DNA of 64,000 nucleotides from Nostoc sp. UHCC 0926 (GCF_028623165.1 NZ_CP117768.1:1364001-1428000), one strand, 5' to 3'; counted from the first letter of the stretch, positions 27,457 through 37,617 are shown. Numbers and translations are program-made. The notes: generated from the sequence alone by a model not told the origin.

Positions 27457-28044
27457 AAAGCCAAGAAAAATTGTTGATGCAGCTGGTAGATTTTGATGAG
27501 TAATGATTGTGCAGCCACAGCAGCAAGCTAAGGGGCAAAGACAAAACATTCAGCGGTCGGTTAAAGTTTCCTGTCAAAAAAATTGCACTCAAGACATCAG
27601 CTCACAAAAAGTGCAGATTGGAGATGCGATCGCTTACCCTGTCTTAGTAGCTCCGTTACAGTATTAAACTTAGTTGAGAAACAATCGGGCTTTTGTGGCT
27701 GTAAACACCGATTTATGCTCAAATTTTTAGCTGTGATGAATTCTACAATTCGTTGCTTTTGTTATGCTTTTGATATAGCTTTGTTTGCATTAGCAGATGC
27801 TTTGAGGATATAAAAGCGACGTTGAATAGCCCGCACTTCTCTACGAGACGCTGCGCGAACGACAAAGCTACTTCTCTGCGAGAGGCTGCACCAACGACTG
27901 CGCTCAGTACAAGCTCAGTGACCACCGGAGACATCGCCATCAAGTTCAAGAAAAAATCTGCTTTTGTTTCTAGGCAATTAATAGGGTAGTCAAATACACA
28001 AATATTGGTTATATTCCCGTAAGTAACAATTGGTATAAAAGTTT
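27457..28044. other. Intergenic region with dispersed repeats
   Basis: A gap of about 590 bp between divergent genes. It contains the CGAGACGCTGCGCGAACGA repeat block (27838-27920). No convincing gene is visible; short open frames here have no coding character. The last 60 bp before 28045 are AT-rich and may hold the DUF1400 gene promoter. Confidence 0.45.
27838..27920. repeat. Dispersed GACGCTGCGCGAACGAC repeat
   Basis: Contains CTACGAGACGCTGCGCGAAC and a degenerate second unit (CTCTGCGAGAGGCTGCACCA). Related strings occur at 245-285, 31540-31610 and 37655-37695. Non-coding. Confidence 0.5.
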
Positions 28045-29718
28045 ATGGGAAGAAGTTGGGGAAATATTAAGACAGTTGCGGGTTTCTTTAGCGCAATTGT
28101 ACTGACACAGTTGGGGGCAAATACTTCGGCCATTGCGGCTGACACAGTTGTTGTGCGTTTGGGTTTATTTACAGAATCCATCTCCCTTGCTGAGTTGCAA
28201 AAGGCTGCAAAAACTGGGGAATTGTCTGGGAGTTTGCAGCCTTACGTTAAAAGATTATCTGAACAACAACGCCGCTTCCTCTTGGGGGCGCTCGGCATAA
28301 ATGTACCGATGAGTGTTGTCACTGTTAATAAGTTAGTTAATACTCAGATTGGCACAACTATTCTCAATGACTTTGCTACGGCCTTAGCCCGAAAAGATAA
28401 AGCTGGGGTACAAGCACTCAGAGCAGGATTGGTATTAGGCTCTACTGCACCGCAGGGTCTTTCTATACTGAGTTTTATTGCTGCTTATCCCAGTAAACGC
28501 CTAGAAATTAATTTGCCACAGGCTTTAATAGTTACAAGGAGTTTGAACACAGCTTTTTGGCGTACCCAGCAATTTATGCTAACGTTGACGCGTAGCGGCT
28601 TGTCGTCAGACATCGCTCCCCAACTCGACCCGAAAACACCGCAGATTGCTTTCCCTTTTGATCCCAGCCAACCAGGAATAGCTCAAGTAAAAATACTCAA
28701 CTTAAGCCTGAATGACCAAAAGCGCGATCGCCAAATTCCAGTTGATATTTACTGGTCAACTGCTGCGACTGCCAATAAACCTGTAATTGTCTTTTCTCAC
28801 GGCTTTGGGTCAGTCCGCACGGACTTGCGTTACCTAGCAGAACATTTAGCATCCCACGGTTATGTGGTAGCAGCTTTAGAACATCCCGGTAGTAATGAGG
28901 CAAATATAAACTCCGCATTTCAAGGCAAAACCAGAGTTATGAAGCCTCAGGAGTTTTTGAATCGCCCTCAAGATATTAGTTTTGTTCTCGACGAATTAGA
29001 AAAGCTCAATCAAACAGCTAATAATCCGCTTCAAGGGAAACTTGCAACCAATAAAGTGATGGTTATTGGCTATTCTTTTGGTGGTGGTACAGCTTTAGCA
29101 CTTGCTGGAGCCGAGTTCCAACTCGAACATCTCAAACAACGGTGCAAAAAGAACTTGACTATCTTGAGTCTGGGAGAAGCTATGCAGTGCATCGCTCAAG
29201 AACTACCAGAAAATAGCTATCAACTACGGGATACCAGAATAAAACAGGCGATCGCTCTCAATCCTACAACTTCTCTGATTTTTGGAGAAACTGGGTTAAC
29301 TAAAGTGCAAGTTCCTACCCTAGTGTTAGCAGGTTCCGCAGATAAAACCACCCCAGCTTTAACTGAACAGATTGTGGGATTTAACAAAATCCCATCTCCT
29401 AAATGGCTAGTTGGTATAGTTGGAGGTACTCATCTGAGTGTAAAAGACCCCAGTAAGACTTTGGATCAGATAGGACAACCGAATACACCAATTAGTGGCA
29501 GTGAAGTTGTGGGTGAACAAGCAGCAGATGTTCGCAAGTACGTTAAAGCTCTAGCTTTGGCGTTTGCTGCACAGATGACTCCAGAAGCTAAAAACTACGC
29601 TATCTTTCTGACATCAGATTATGCCCAGTTTGCTTCAACTGCCGCATTTCCATTTCGCCTAATTACGCAGATTCCTCCTGATGCTATGGCAGTGGTGAAA
29701 GAATTTGTTGACAAATAA
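28045..29718 (+). CDS. Exported alpha/beta hydrolase with N-terminal DUF1400 domain
   Basis: 557 aa. A signal peptide (residues 1-30, ending SAIAADTVV) leads to the DUF1400 domain (about 33-150; VRLGLFTESISLAELQKAA, SLQPYVKRLSEQQRRFL) typical of cyanobacterial periplasmic hydrolases. The alpha/beta-hydrolase fold follows: oxyanion strand VIVFSHGFGSVRTDL, nucleophile elbow VIGYSFGGGTAL (Ser), acid block VLAGSADKTTP and a late His in GGTHLSVKDP. It probably cleaves an ester, perhaps a lipid. Substrate unknown. Confidence 0.88.
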   Translation: MGRSWGNIKTVAGFFSAIVLTQLGANTSAIAADTVVVRLGLFTESISLAELQKAAKTGELSGSLQPYVKRLSEQQRRFLLGALGINVPMSVVTVNKLVNTQIGTTILNDFATALARKDKAGVQALRAGLVLGSTAPQGLSILSFIAAYPSKRLEINLPQALIVTRSLNTAFWRTQQFMLTLTRSGLSSDIAPQLDPKTPQIAFPFDPSQPGIAQVKILNLSLNDQKRDRQIPVDIYWSTAATANKPVIVFSHGFGSVRTDLRYLAEHLASHGYVVAALEHPGSNEANINSAFQGKTRVMKPQEFLNRPQDISFVLDELEKLNQTANNPLQGKLATNKVMVIGYSFGGGTALALAGAEFQLEHLKQRCKKNLTILSLGEAMQCIAQELPENSYQLRDTRIKQAIALNPTTSLIFGETGLTKVQVPTLVLAGSADKTTPALTEQIVGFNKIPSPKWLVGIVGGTHLSVKDPSKTLDQIGQPNTPISGSEVVGEQAADVRKYVKALALAFAAQMTPEAKNYAIFLTSDYAQFASTAAFPFRLITQIPPDAMAVVKEFVDK

Positions 29719-30480
29719 GGGACTTCCAATTAAAAAAATATCCAATTTTGTAAGGGAGCCAGTGCGTTGCCCAGAGTTGTCTGAGTAGAGGTTTCCGCTG
29801 CTCATCCTGCCTCACCTACGATTAATAGATAAGTCAGTTAGTACAATAAAACCAAACTATGTCTATATTGATGAACTAGGCTAAAACCCTCTTCCCTCCT
29901 GCTTTCTAACTTATCCCAACGACAAATTTTTACGTCAACCTACTTAAGTAATATACAGTTTATAAAATTGGACTTAATTTTGGATATTTTAACTGTATAA
30001 ATTTGTACAGCTTGACGTTAAGCAGATAGTTGCTGTAGAATCACTACTAAATTTTTACAGTAAAAATAACTATTTAGACATAAACTTTATCTAGTTTAAA
30101 TTATATTAACTGGATATTAAGCCTATAGTTGCGGTTAAAACAATACTAAATTTTTACATTAAAAATAATTATTTAGACATAAACTTTATAATATTTTAGC
30201 TAAAAATAATAGAAACTTGAGAGTGTAAAAAAAAGTAGGAGCATCTACTGGACAATACATATGTAGTATCAAGCTAAAATGCCAAAAATAAATGAACACA
30301 AGTTGCTTAGTGTGAAAACAAGTTTCTGTATTTATTAACATAATTATTTTAAAACTCACAAAAATGCTAGAGCATTTTTATCCGCTACAAGCCACAGATG
30401 AACTAAAAAAAATATCAAAACTTGTTTTGTTTACTTAGATAATAATTGGATTTCAGACACTTAATATTGTAAAAGTAATT
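29719..30480. other. AT-rich intergenic region with a long-period repeat
   Basis: 762 bp with no coding frame. It begins with GGGACTTCCAATTAAAAAAA, the same end sequence as the MITE at 37873-37973, and carries a duplicated 73-bp segment with 100-bp period (30018-30090, 30118-30190). The last 200 bp are extremely AT-rich. Confidence 0.5.
30018..30190 (+). repeat. Direct repeat of about 73 bp with 100-bp period
   Basis: Both copies run from TTAAGC..ATAGTTGC to TATTTAGACATAAACTTTAT with few differences (shared core ACTAAATTTTTACA, AAAAATAA). Two copies only. It precedes the DUF6875-like gene by about 290 bp. Confidence 0.7.
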
Positions 30481-31200
30481 TTGAATTCAGAATTAAACAA
30501 TTATTTAATTTTACTCAAGCTTATGCAACTCTATACACCTCTTGAAATCAAACAACTCCAGCAATACGAAGACCTTCCTTACTTACTTGAAATTCTGGAG
30601 TGGGTGAAAAGTTTTTTAGCAAGACCTCATCCTAACTTAGGAAGACCAGGTGTAGTTTGCCCTTTTGTACCTCACTCTCTCAAGTCAAACAGTATTCGTC
30701 TGGCGGTTATTCATACAAAAGATTTGTATCCAGAACAATTAGAAGAAGTTGTTGGACGTTACCGAGATATCTTTCTTGAGATGGAAGTTAAAGAGCAGGA
30801 ATTGGCAATAAATAGAGCTTTTTTACTTATCTTTCCCGATGTCCATATAGAAGATGCTTGTAAGCTAATAGATAGTGTCCAACAAAAACTTAAACCTTTG
30901 TTTGTTGAGTCAGGACTGATGATAGGAGAATTTCATAAACGTAATGAAAGTCCTGGTCTGCACAACCCAAACTTTCGTCCACTTCGTAGCCCTATCCCTT
31001 TGTTGGCTATCCGGTTTATGGTTGAACCTGACCTTCCCTTTCTTGAGAGTCCGGCTGATCCACGCTTACGTATTAGGTATCTAGAAGCTTATTTAAAGTG
31101 CTTTTGTAATAAATTTACAGATGAAACAAAGTTTAAAAATGCTCATCAAGCATTGGCTTTAGCGAAAGAAGAACTTAAAGACAAAAATTTGGTGTATTAG
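30481..31200 (+). CDS. DUF6875-like protein, unknown function
   Basis: 239 aa from a TTG at 30481; an in-frame ATG at 30523 (MQLYTPLEI) would remove 14 residues and either could be right, as neither has a strong ribosome site. The order of conserved-looking blocks (RPHPNLGRPGVVCPFVPHSL; an acidic helix; GEFHKRNESPGLHNPNFRPL; SPIPLLAIRFMVEPDLPFL) recalls the DUF6875 family, whose members occur near specialised-metabolism genes, but no such genes are adjacent. No catalytic motif can be named. Confidence 0.6.
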   Translation: MNSELNNYLILLKLMQLYTPLEIKQLQQYEDLPYLLEILEWVKSFLARPHPNLGRPGVVCPFVPHSLKSNSIRLAVIHTKDLYPEQLEEVVGRYRDIFLEMEVKEQELAINRAFLLIFPDVHIEDACKLIDSVQQKLKPLFVESGLMIGEFHKRNESPGLHNPNFRPLRSPIPLLAIRFMVEPDLPFLESPADPRLRIRYLEAYLKCFCNKFTDETKFKNAHQALALAKEELKDKNLVY

Positions 31201-31276
31201 CATATAAAATCAAATATTTGAATTAGGGGCGATTGCCTGGAGTTTATTTTTGAAAATGACTTGACAAAATCAATAA

Positions 31277-31495
31277 AATGTAAAACTGACGTGCTTTCAA
31301 TCTTTCCATTGGTTCAACCCAGAATCAACTTTTATTGAATTTAACCGCATTTTGAAACCGTCAGTAAGGTTGGCTACAGTTTGGAATGACTGGGATGAAA
31401 ATGACGAATTTTCTGCTAGTTATAATCGCTTAGTGCAGGTAGCATCAAATTGCCATCCTAATGAAAATTATCGTACTACAGTTGAAGTGATCGCA
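31277..31495 (+). pseudogene. Fragment of a class I SAM-dependent methyltransferase
   Basis: Translation gives VKLTCFQSFHWFNPESTFIE then FNRILKPSVRLATVWNDWDE and SYNRLVQVASN, the C-terminal half motif order of class I methyltransferases (Q.FHWF....E..R.LkpgG.la.vWN). A stop precedes it at 31274 and after about 31495 the sequence turns into dispersed repeats. The SAM-binding N-terminal half is missing. Confidence 0.75.
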
Positions 31496-32526
31496 TTTCT
31501 TTCTTGGTGTCCTACCCTGCGGTCGGCCACAACTCTACAAGACGCTCCGCGAATGTGTCTATGCGTTCAACTCTTGGAGACCCAACTCTTAGAGACGCTG
31601 CGCGAATGCAGTTCGTTCCTCATATCGTTTGGTGCATCTTCATACAGAATTGGTATTGGGATAAGCCTTTTTCTCTCCCCCTGCCTCCCCTGGCTGCCTA
31701 AACAGATAAATTTCCTTAACCCAAGCGTATTAGTTTATAACCACCCTTCTAATCCCTCTTTTGTCACTCTCGGAAAACAATAATCGAAGCAAGATTCTGA
31801 AACTTTGATTTAGTCGAGCTTTGAGCCAATATTATCTAACAGTAACTAAAGTTTGTAGCCAAAACTGGAAAACTAAAGCTCTGAAAGGCTTTCAGCGATT
31901 GGCTTCTCCCAAAGTGACAAAAGAGGGTAATATCATGTTCGCTTGATTACTTATTGTATTTTTAGGGAAAATCACTAATCTAAATCTGCTACATTTGTCT
32001 CTTTTAAAGGAATTAAATCATCATAAATCAGTGTGTTTTACTACTTTAGTATAATTTACCAATCACTGCCTAAGTAACCTTATTGATATGTAATTCAATT
32101 GATAAATTTACTAACGTGGAAATTTATTAATTTTTCAGATAATTTATTATTTAAACTACGGCAAGTATATCAAGTTATAGATATATTCAACTATTGAAAC
32201 TACGGTAAATTTATCGATCTGAAGGTGTTTACATTTAGTCAAAGCCCAGTAAAATCATCGACTTTTGAGGGAATTTACTAATAAAAATTATGGCAAAAAT
32301 ACTAGTTAAATTTGAATTTAAATATCTGTTTTTTATTCCTACACAATTAAAAATTGCGTGCTAAAATTACAGCAAAACACCCTAATAAATAGTCGGCAAA
32401 CTTAATTGAATTGTCTGATTTTAGAGGCTGTAGTCATTCATTTGCTCAGACTTAAATATGGATATTTGAAGCAAGACTCAATAATTTGAGTCCTAAATAA
32501 AAATCATTGAGGTAAAAATATAAATT
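31496..32526. other. Long non-coding region with repeats and CTACGG boxes
   Basis: About 1 kb. It holds dispersed CAACTCTTAGAGACGCTGCG repeats (31540-31610), a MITE (31750-31930), then AT-rich sequence. CTACGG(T/C)AA boxes at 32156 and 32200 precede the DUF2808 gene. No open frame here looks coding. Confidence 0.5.
31750..31930. repeat. MITE-like element with about 18-bp inverted ends
   Basis: TAATCCCTCTTTTGTCACT at 31750 is matched in inverse by AGTGACAAAAGAGGGTAAT ending near 31930. About 180 bp, non-coding. Confidence 0.65.
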
Positions 32527-33090
32527 ATGAAATACGTTACTAATTTTTTTAGTACTCTATTTGTTGTTAGTACTGGACTATATTTACTACCTCATTCGGT
32601 AGCCAATGCAGTTACCTTAGGCAATGGCACGATCGCCTTTGCCCAACCACCACGTTTAGTTAGTGCCAGCACTCCATACAGCAATACAAGTGTTCCGAAT
32701 ACGACATACTATTTCACTCTGGAAGTGCCAGTGGCGGCTGGGGAACCGTTGCAGCAGGTTACTTTTAATCAGATTGAGGGGACTGAAGATATTGAATTCA
32801 ATCAGAAAGATACTTTTGCTTTTGAAGGCACACGTAATAGCCAAGGTTCAAAGTTGGCACTCAAAGCTGTGAAAGGTGACAACAAACAACAGACTTTCAT
32901 AGTAACCTTTGACACCCCTATACCACCAGGTAAGACAGTTACTATTGGTCTGCAAACTTACCGCAATCCTTTTTATGATGGCGTCTATTTATTTGGTGTG
33001 AAGGCTTTTCCCTCTGGTGAGCAAACCGCTGGTCAATTTCTCGGCATCGGTCGCTTGCAATTTTACGCACCCACGACTACAGAGAATTAA
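32527..33090 (+). CDS. Exported DUF2808 family protein
   Basis: 187 aa with a clear signal peptide (about residues 1-28, cleavage near VANAVTL). The mature part matches the DUF2808 pattern of cyanobacterial periplasmic proteins: PPRLVSASTPYSNTSVPN, TYYFTLEVPVAAGEPLQQV, DTPIPPGKTVTIGL and ending GVYLFGVKAFPSG...LGIGRLQFY. Function of the family is unknown. CTACGG-type boxes lie on both sides of the gene (32156, 32200, 33274), hinting at a common regulator. Isolated gene. Confidence 0.88.
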   Translation: MKYVTNFFSTLFVVSTGLYLLPHSVANAVTLGNGTIAFAQPPRLVSASTPYSNTSVPNTTYYFTLEVPVAAGEPLQQVTFNQIEGTEDIEFNQKDTFAFEGTRNSQGSKLALKAVKGDNKQQTFIVTFDTPIPPGKTVTIGLQTYRNPFYDGVYLFGVKAFPSGEQTAGQFLGIGRLQFYAPTTTEN

Positions 33091-33454
33091 GTTAATCTAA
33101 CGCATTCGACGCAGAATCTGTTATTTTAACCATTGAGGACAATAATTATACTTGTCCTTTATTTTTTTGAGAAAGTTTTCGCCACAGACCCAACTCTCTG
33201 TCTGAGTAATATGAATAAATTTTAATAACCTCTTGTTTTTTAAGACTATCTATGTAAATCTCATAACTACACACTACGGTAAATTAATCGTATTGCCGTA
33301 GATTGAGCAGCAAATTATCTGGGTTAGCCAATAAACTCAAAATTCGGCTTTTATTAGTGCCATTCTACTCTAAACGGCTAAAATTTGCACATCTCTGTGC
33401 GCTCTCTGCGGTTAATTTATTTTTACAAATGATTAGGACTGCTATATATCCAAA
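33091..33454. other. Intergenic region with a CTACGG inverted pair
   Basis: 364 bp between convergent genes. CTACGGTAA (33274-33282) and TTGCCGTAG (33293-33301) form an inverted pair. Nothing else recognised; no gene. Confidence 0.45.
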
Positions 33455-36190
33455 TTACGAATTTCGCGCAACGCTACTAGCCTTCAACTTAGGATAAGCA
33501 ATCCGTTTGTGGTGAAATTGCTGCCAAACATCCACAAATATCTGAGCAATCTGTGACATTTCTTCCCGTTTTAGTCCTGAATCTACGAGTTGATTGTCTT
33601 GCCATTTGGCACGCAGAATATTATTGAGCATTGCTAAAGCTTGTTCGGTGGAGACATCTTTAAGCGATCGCTTCTCTGACAGAGGTTTAGCCGATGCTTG
33701 CAGCGATCGCAGCGCTGCTTCGCAAGAATCTGCTAACATGACAATTCCGGTTTCCCGTGATTGCGGAATTGGGCCATCGTAGCGAAAATCTGCGTCGTCT
33801 ACTGTTAAACTTGGATCTTCCTGAGCCATTTGCTGGGCTTGGTGATGGAAATAGGCAATCAGCATCGTTCCCTGATGCTCTGGAATAAAAGCTTGAATCG
33901 CTGTAGGCAAAAGGTGTTTACGCGCCATCATCAACCCTTCAGTTACGTGCTTTTTGATAATTTCTGCACTCTTCCAAGGGTCTTTAATCTCTGTATCGTG
34001 TTTATTCGGCCCCCCCATTTGATTTTCAATAAAGCCAAGGGGGTCGTGCATTTTGCCAATATCGTGGTATAATGTACCAGCCCTGACTAGTTCAACGTTG
34101 CATCCTAGTTCTTTGGCAGCAGCTTCGGCAAGGGTAGCCACAAATAGCGTATGTTGAAAAGTTCCGGGAGTTTCAGTAGCGAGTCGTTTTAATAAGGGGC
34201 GATTAGGGTTCGCCAACTCTGCTAAACGGATGGGAGTGACTAAATCAAAGAGTTTTTCTAGATAAGGACTCAACCCTAAGGCTACAACACTCCAGCCTAA
34301 ACCGGATAAAGCAAACAATCCGGCTTCTCGGAGGACGATATACCAGGTTGAACCAAATGCTTGACCAATTAAGATTTTAACAACCAGATAAATGCCGCCC
34401 TGAGTTAAAGCGATCGCAACACCTAATAATGCCAATTCTTCACGCGATCGCAATCGTTGTGCTATGTAACTACCTAATATTCCTCCCCCAACACCAGCTA
34501 AAAGCGCAGCCTTGCTCATATCCAAGCTAATTCCTAATATGGGCAACAGCAGTCCGACAACTGTCAAGCCCAAAGTGGGGCCGTAGAAGCTTCCCAACAA
34601 TAAACCAAGGGCACTCCAGGTTGTATAAGACAATCCGATCGTGATCACACCTGGCACACTCAGAGTCAGCAATAACACCAATAGGCGATCGCGTTGTCGC
34701 AATTCGTAATGAATATGCCGTTCTACCCAGACAAAAATACTAATGGCGATCGCAATCACGCCTGCTAACTTCACCAATTCTTGCCACTTTAGCTCCCAGC
34801 GAATCAGGTGATAATGCTCCAATACCTCAAAGTTCCATGCAGTAATCTGCTCTCCTTTTTTGACAATCACCTCACCATGCCGGATCTTCACCATCACGGG
34901 TGGCACCCCAGCAGCAGCCTTTTGAGCGTTTTGTCTCGTTTGTTCTTCATCTTCTTGCAAATTCGGCTTGAGTACAGCTAACAACAGCTTCTTTGCCAAA
35001 GTTTCGGCGGATTCTGGTACAAAGGTCTGCAATTGTAAACTCACCGCATCCTCTAAGATATTTTTTGGCAGTCCTTGTGGGATGCCTTGGGTGAGAATCC
35101 GCTCTGCACTTTGATGGATTCCCATTTGTGTTTTTTCCCACTCCACATCTGACAAATCCAAAAGCAGGGATTCCTCGTATACTACTTCTGGGGTAACAGT
35201 CTCTAATTTTAAAAGTTTGGCAGTGGCTTGGGTGTATCTTTGGCGTGCTTGGGAAATTTGGGCAATCAGTAAAGACAAGTTTTTCTCAGAAGTTGTGACA
35301 CGGTAAGATTCTAGTTCTGCTACTGCTTGAGTAAAGTCAGTGTTTTGAGAAAAATCAACTGGCTCTGTCTTTTCTGGATTCTGAGAATCAGATTTGGGTA
35401 TTGTGCGCGGCTGACGTTCCTGATTAGGTGCAGCTATAGATGATGAACGGGAGGCGGCGGTTCGTCCTGTTCTTTTCTTCTGCTGATTTTTACTATTTTC
35501 TACAGCTACTAGTAGTGCTTGCCATTCCGAGTTAGGACAAGAGCGGAGATAACGCTGGGTGGAGATGGACAAAACTACAGGATCAAAAAAAGGAAAAGCT
35601 CCAGCAATGGTGCGAATTTCATCGCCATCATCTAGAAGTTGTTGCAAATTTTCGTTGATTTGTTGATTCATTCGTGCATCAACCATCAACATTTGTAAGG
35701 AACTTTTACTAACGGCTTTGCGCTCGGCTTCTGTTTTTTTCTGATCTTCGATGCTAGCTGTGTAAGGCGCTGTAATCGTTTGGGGCGCGGGATTTCCTAC
35801 TTGGAGTTGAGTCTGGTTGTATAATTTATGGCCAATAACGCCTGTGAGGGACAGTACAGCGATCGCTAAAATCACCAAGAAACGCTGTTCATGCACCCAA
35901 TTTAAACCGACTGTATAAATGCTACTCTTAGTTTTGACCGATTCTGCCTTTGACTTGAGCGCTGTTTCTTGTTTTTGGCGATGCCTACGGCGGGCTACAC
36001 CTACGCTTTTGTCATTGGTTTTTGATAAAAATAAGATTACATTCTTAAGAATAGTCTTTAGAAGTTCCCTTCTATGGCTTTTGCTTTTGGGACTTCTCAT
36101 TAACTTTCCTTTACGGCGTAGTCCTTTGTACTGTCGCCGCCAGTGAGTCAATTGCTGGGTTAAGAACTGCAAAAATTGCTGTATTTTCAT
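33455..36190 (-). CDS. 7TM-HD family phosphohydrolase (PgpH-like)
   Basis: 911 aa from the ATG at 36190 (MKIQQFLQFLTQQL); an upstream ATG at 36226 adds 12 residues and is less typical. Layout: basic N-terminal tail, one TM (FLVILAIAVLSLTGVIGHKL), a large extracytoplasmic 7TMR-HDED domain (about 150-470), six or seven TM helices (about 475-680) and a cytosolic HD domain with HTLFVATLAEAAAK, ...YHDIGKMHDP and PEHQGTMLIAYFH. In PgpH this class hydrolyses cyclic di-AMP; cyanobacteria have a single conserved homologue. It likely links an envelope signal to second-messenger turnover. Ser/Thr-rich insert near 260-290 is variable. Single gene. Confidence 0.9.
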   Translation of the reverse strand: MKIQQFLQFLTQQLTHWRRQYKGLRRKGKLMRSPKSKSHRRELLKTILKNVILFLSKTNDKSVGVARRRHRQKQETALKSKAESVKTKSSIYTVGLNWVHEQRFLVILAIAVLSLTGVIGHKLYNQTQLQVGNPAPQTITAPYTASIEDQKKTEAERKAVSKSSLQMLMVDARMNQQINENLQQLLDDGDEIRTIAGAFPFFDPVVLSISTQRYLRSCPNSEWQALLVAVENSKNQQKKRTGRTAASRSSSIAAPNQERQPRTIPKSDSQNPEKTEPVDFSQNTDFTQAVAELESYRVTTSEKNLSLLIAQISQARQRYTQATAKLLKLETVTPEVVYEESLLLDLSDVEWEKTQMGIHQSAERILTQGIPQGLPKNILEDAVSLQLQTFVPESAETLAKKLLLAVLKPNLQEDEEQTRQNAQKAAAGVPPVMVKIRHGEVIVKKGEQITAWNFEVLEHYHLIRWELKWQELVKLAGVIAIAISIFVWVERHIHYELRQRDRLLVLLLTLSVPGVITIGLSYTTWSALGLLLGSFYGPTLGLTVVGLLLPILGISLDMSKAALLAGVGGGILGSYIAQRLRSREELALLGVAIALTQGGIYLVVKILIGQAFGSTWYIVLREAGLFALSGLGWSVVALGLSPYLEKLFDLVTPIRLAELANPNRPLLKRLATETPGTFQHTLFVATLAEAAAKELGCNVELVRAGTLYHDIGKMHDPLGFIENQMGGPNKHDTEIKDPWKSAEIIKKHVTEGLMMARKHLLPTAIQAFIPEHQGTMLIAYFHHQAQQMAQEDPSLTVDDADFRYDGPIPQSRETGIVMLADSCEAALRSLQASAKPLSEKRSLKDVSTEQALAMLNNILRAKWQDNQLVDSGLKREEMSQIAQIFVDVWQQFHHKRIAYPKLKASSVARNS

Positions 36191-36675
36191 TATCTCTGCC
36201 TGCAATTGCTGACTTTGATAGCTCAAAATAAGACAATCATCAGGGAAGTTTTATCTGCGGCTGCTGCAACTACGGTGGCGGGGGCTTTTTTGTTGCCGAT
36301 TTGCCACAATAGCTACCTACAGAATCAGTCTGAGGGTTTGCTGAAAAATTCTAGTATATAAGACTAGTATTGTGGCGTCAGTTTGCCTAAGTAAGTGGGC
36401 GTGAATAATTAGAGGTTTGTAATAAGCAGTTCCAGACCTATTTTAAAGGCTGAAGGCCTTACTACGAGCTAATTTAATTAATTTTACATTGCGTAACATT
36501 GTTTGATTTATTCTTGCCCACTTACTTACCTTTAACAAGAACCTTAAGACCCTAGTCTTGTTTGAGACGGTAGCTGGATTTTTAGCAAGCTGTACTAGTA
36601 AGTTTTTTAGTTATTGGCTAGATTGTGTAGTTTTCAGCGTTTGGCATCCGCACTGTTGTTCGGTGAAAATTAGGA
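36191..36675. other. Intergenic region with one MITE
   Basis: 485 bp between two leftward genes. It contains the repeat at 36389-36528. No coding frame with good character otherwise. The TTGAAA/TATA signals are too common in this AT-rich stretch to call a promoter. Confidence 0.45.
36389..36528. repeat. MITE-like element with inverted ends AAGTAAGTGGGC
   Basis: AAGTAAGTGGGCGTGAATA (36389-36407) and the inverse TTCTTGCCCACTTACTTA (36511-36528) are the ends of a 140-bp non-coding repeat; the centre has AGGCTGAAGGCCT. Confidence 0.65.
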
Positions 36676-37617
36676 TTAACGCGACCGAATAACGCGAGGA
36701 GCTGCGTAAACTGCAAGCAAAGCCTCAGATCCCTCCTCTGTTAACTCGCTTGGATGCAGGGCAAAATTATACACTCCTGACCACACCGCCACAAATGTAT
36801 CGATTAATTTTAACATTTGGGAAAAGCTAGTTAGTCCCCATACCGAAGAATTCCTCTGCAAAAGCAAGACTTGCCAATTTACGGGAATTCCACCTATACC
36901 GTTATATGCTCCTGATAAAGCACCAGTAATTGCACTTGTAGCCTGTGAGCCTAGAGGCGTAGCATCTTCCACTTTGAAATTGCCATTGTGAGTAGCCCGC
37001 AAAACTGCAAGGCGAAAGTCTTCCAAGGTACTCAAAAAGCAGTAAAATGCCATAGCAATAGTGTTACTTAGCTCTTCTTGCCTAGCAAACTCAGCTTGTG
37101 CCCTTGACAATCCAGCCCCTTGTTCTAATAAATTTTGAACTCTTAAGAATTTTTTTGGTATTGATGTCGGTGTTTCTCCGAGAAAAGAAATTATTTGCGG
37201 GATGAGGGTTAGGGGGTTGAGTTTTTCAGTTAAGGCAAGAGATATCGCATATCCTACTGCAAGTGTTCCATCCCTTACTACTGGCTCATCCTCCCAGATT
37301 TTGAGTACATGCAGCAAGTTTTGTCGGAGCTTAATTGGATTTTCGTGAAAAAAAAGTGTTACTGGTAGTGTCGCAAGAATTATTTTTATCGAGATGTCAT
37401 CAGTTGCTGCTAAATGAAGAGATTCTTGTTGCTGACGCCCGATCCAATCATCTAAATCTAATCTACCCAACGCAATCAAACTTTCAGTACCCAAAACCGC
37501 CATTCTGCCCAAATCCAGGTAACTCTGAGACTTTATTTTACCACCAGTGGCTAAACTTTCCCCTAGGAATGCTCCGAGTAAAGTACCTCTAAACCGACTT
37601 ATAGGAGAATAACGCAT
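36676..37617 (-). CDS. ADP-ribosylglycohydrolase-like protein with degenerate active site
   Basis: 313 aa. The fold of the DraG/ADP-ribosylglycohydrolase family is evident: FRGTLLGAFLGESLATGG at the N-terminus (where active members read RG.LLG.a.GDalG) and a late block GSQATSAITGALSGAYNGIG then GIPVNW, which in active enzymes reads G.DTDT.aai.GAl.GA..G...iP..W. The metal-binding DTD is replaced by SQA here, so hydrolase activity as known is improbable; it may be a binding or regulatory protein. Single gene. A family call is firm, function is open. Confidence 0.8.
   Translation of the reverse strand: MRYSPISRFRGTLLGAFLGESLATGGKIKSQSYLDLGRMAVLGTESLIALGRLDLDDWIGRQQQESLHLAATDDISIKIILATLPVTLFFHENPIKLRQNLLHVLKIWEDEPVVRDGTLAVGYAISLALTEKLNPLTLIPQIISFLGETPTSIPKKFLRVQNLLEQGAGLSRAQAEFARQEELSNTIAMAFYCFLSTLEDFRLAVLRATHNGNFKVEDATPLGSQATSAITGALSGAYNGIGGIPVNWQVLLLQRNSSVWGLTSFSQMLKLIDTFVAVWSGVYNFALHPSELTEEGSEALLAVYAAPRVIRSR

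Noticed and set aside
31352..31783. Open frame of 143 codons
   Set aside because: Only the first part continues a methyltransferase remnant; the rest is dispersed repeat DNA, so it is called a pseudogene instead.
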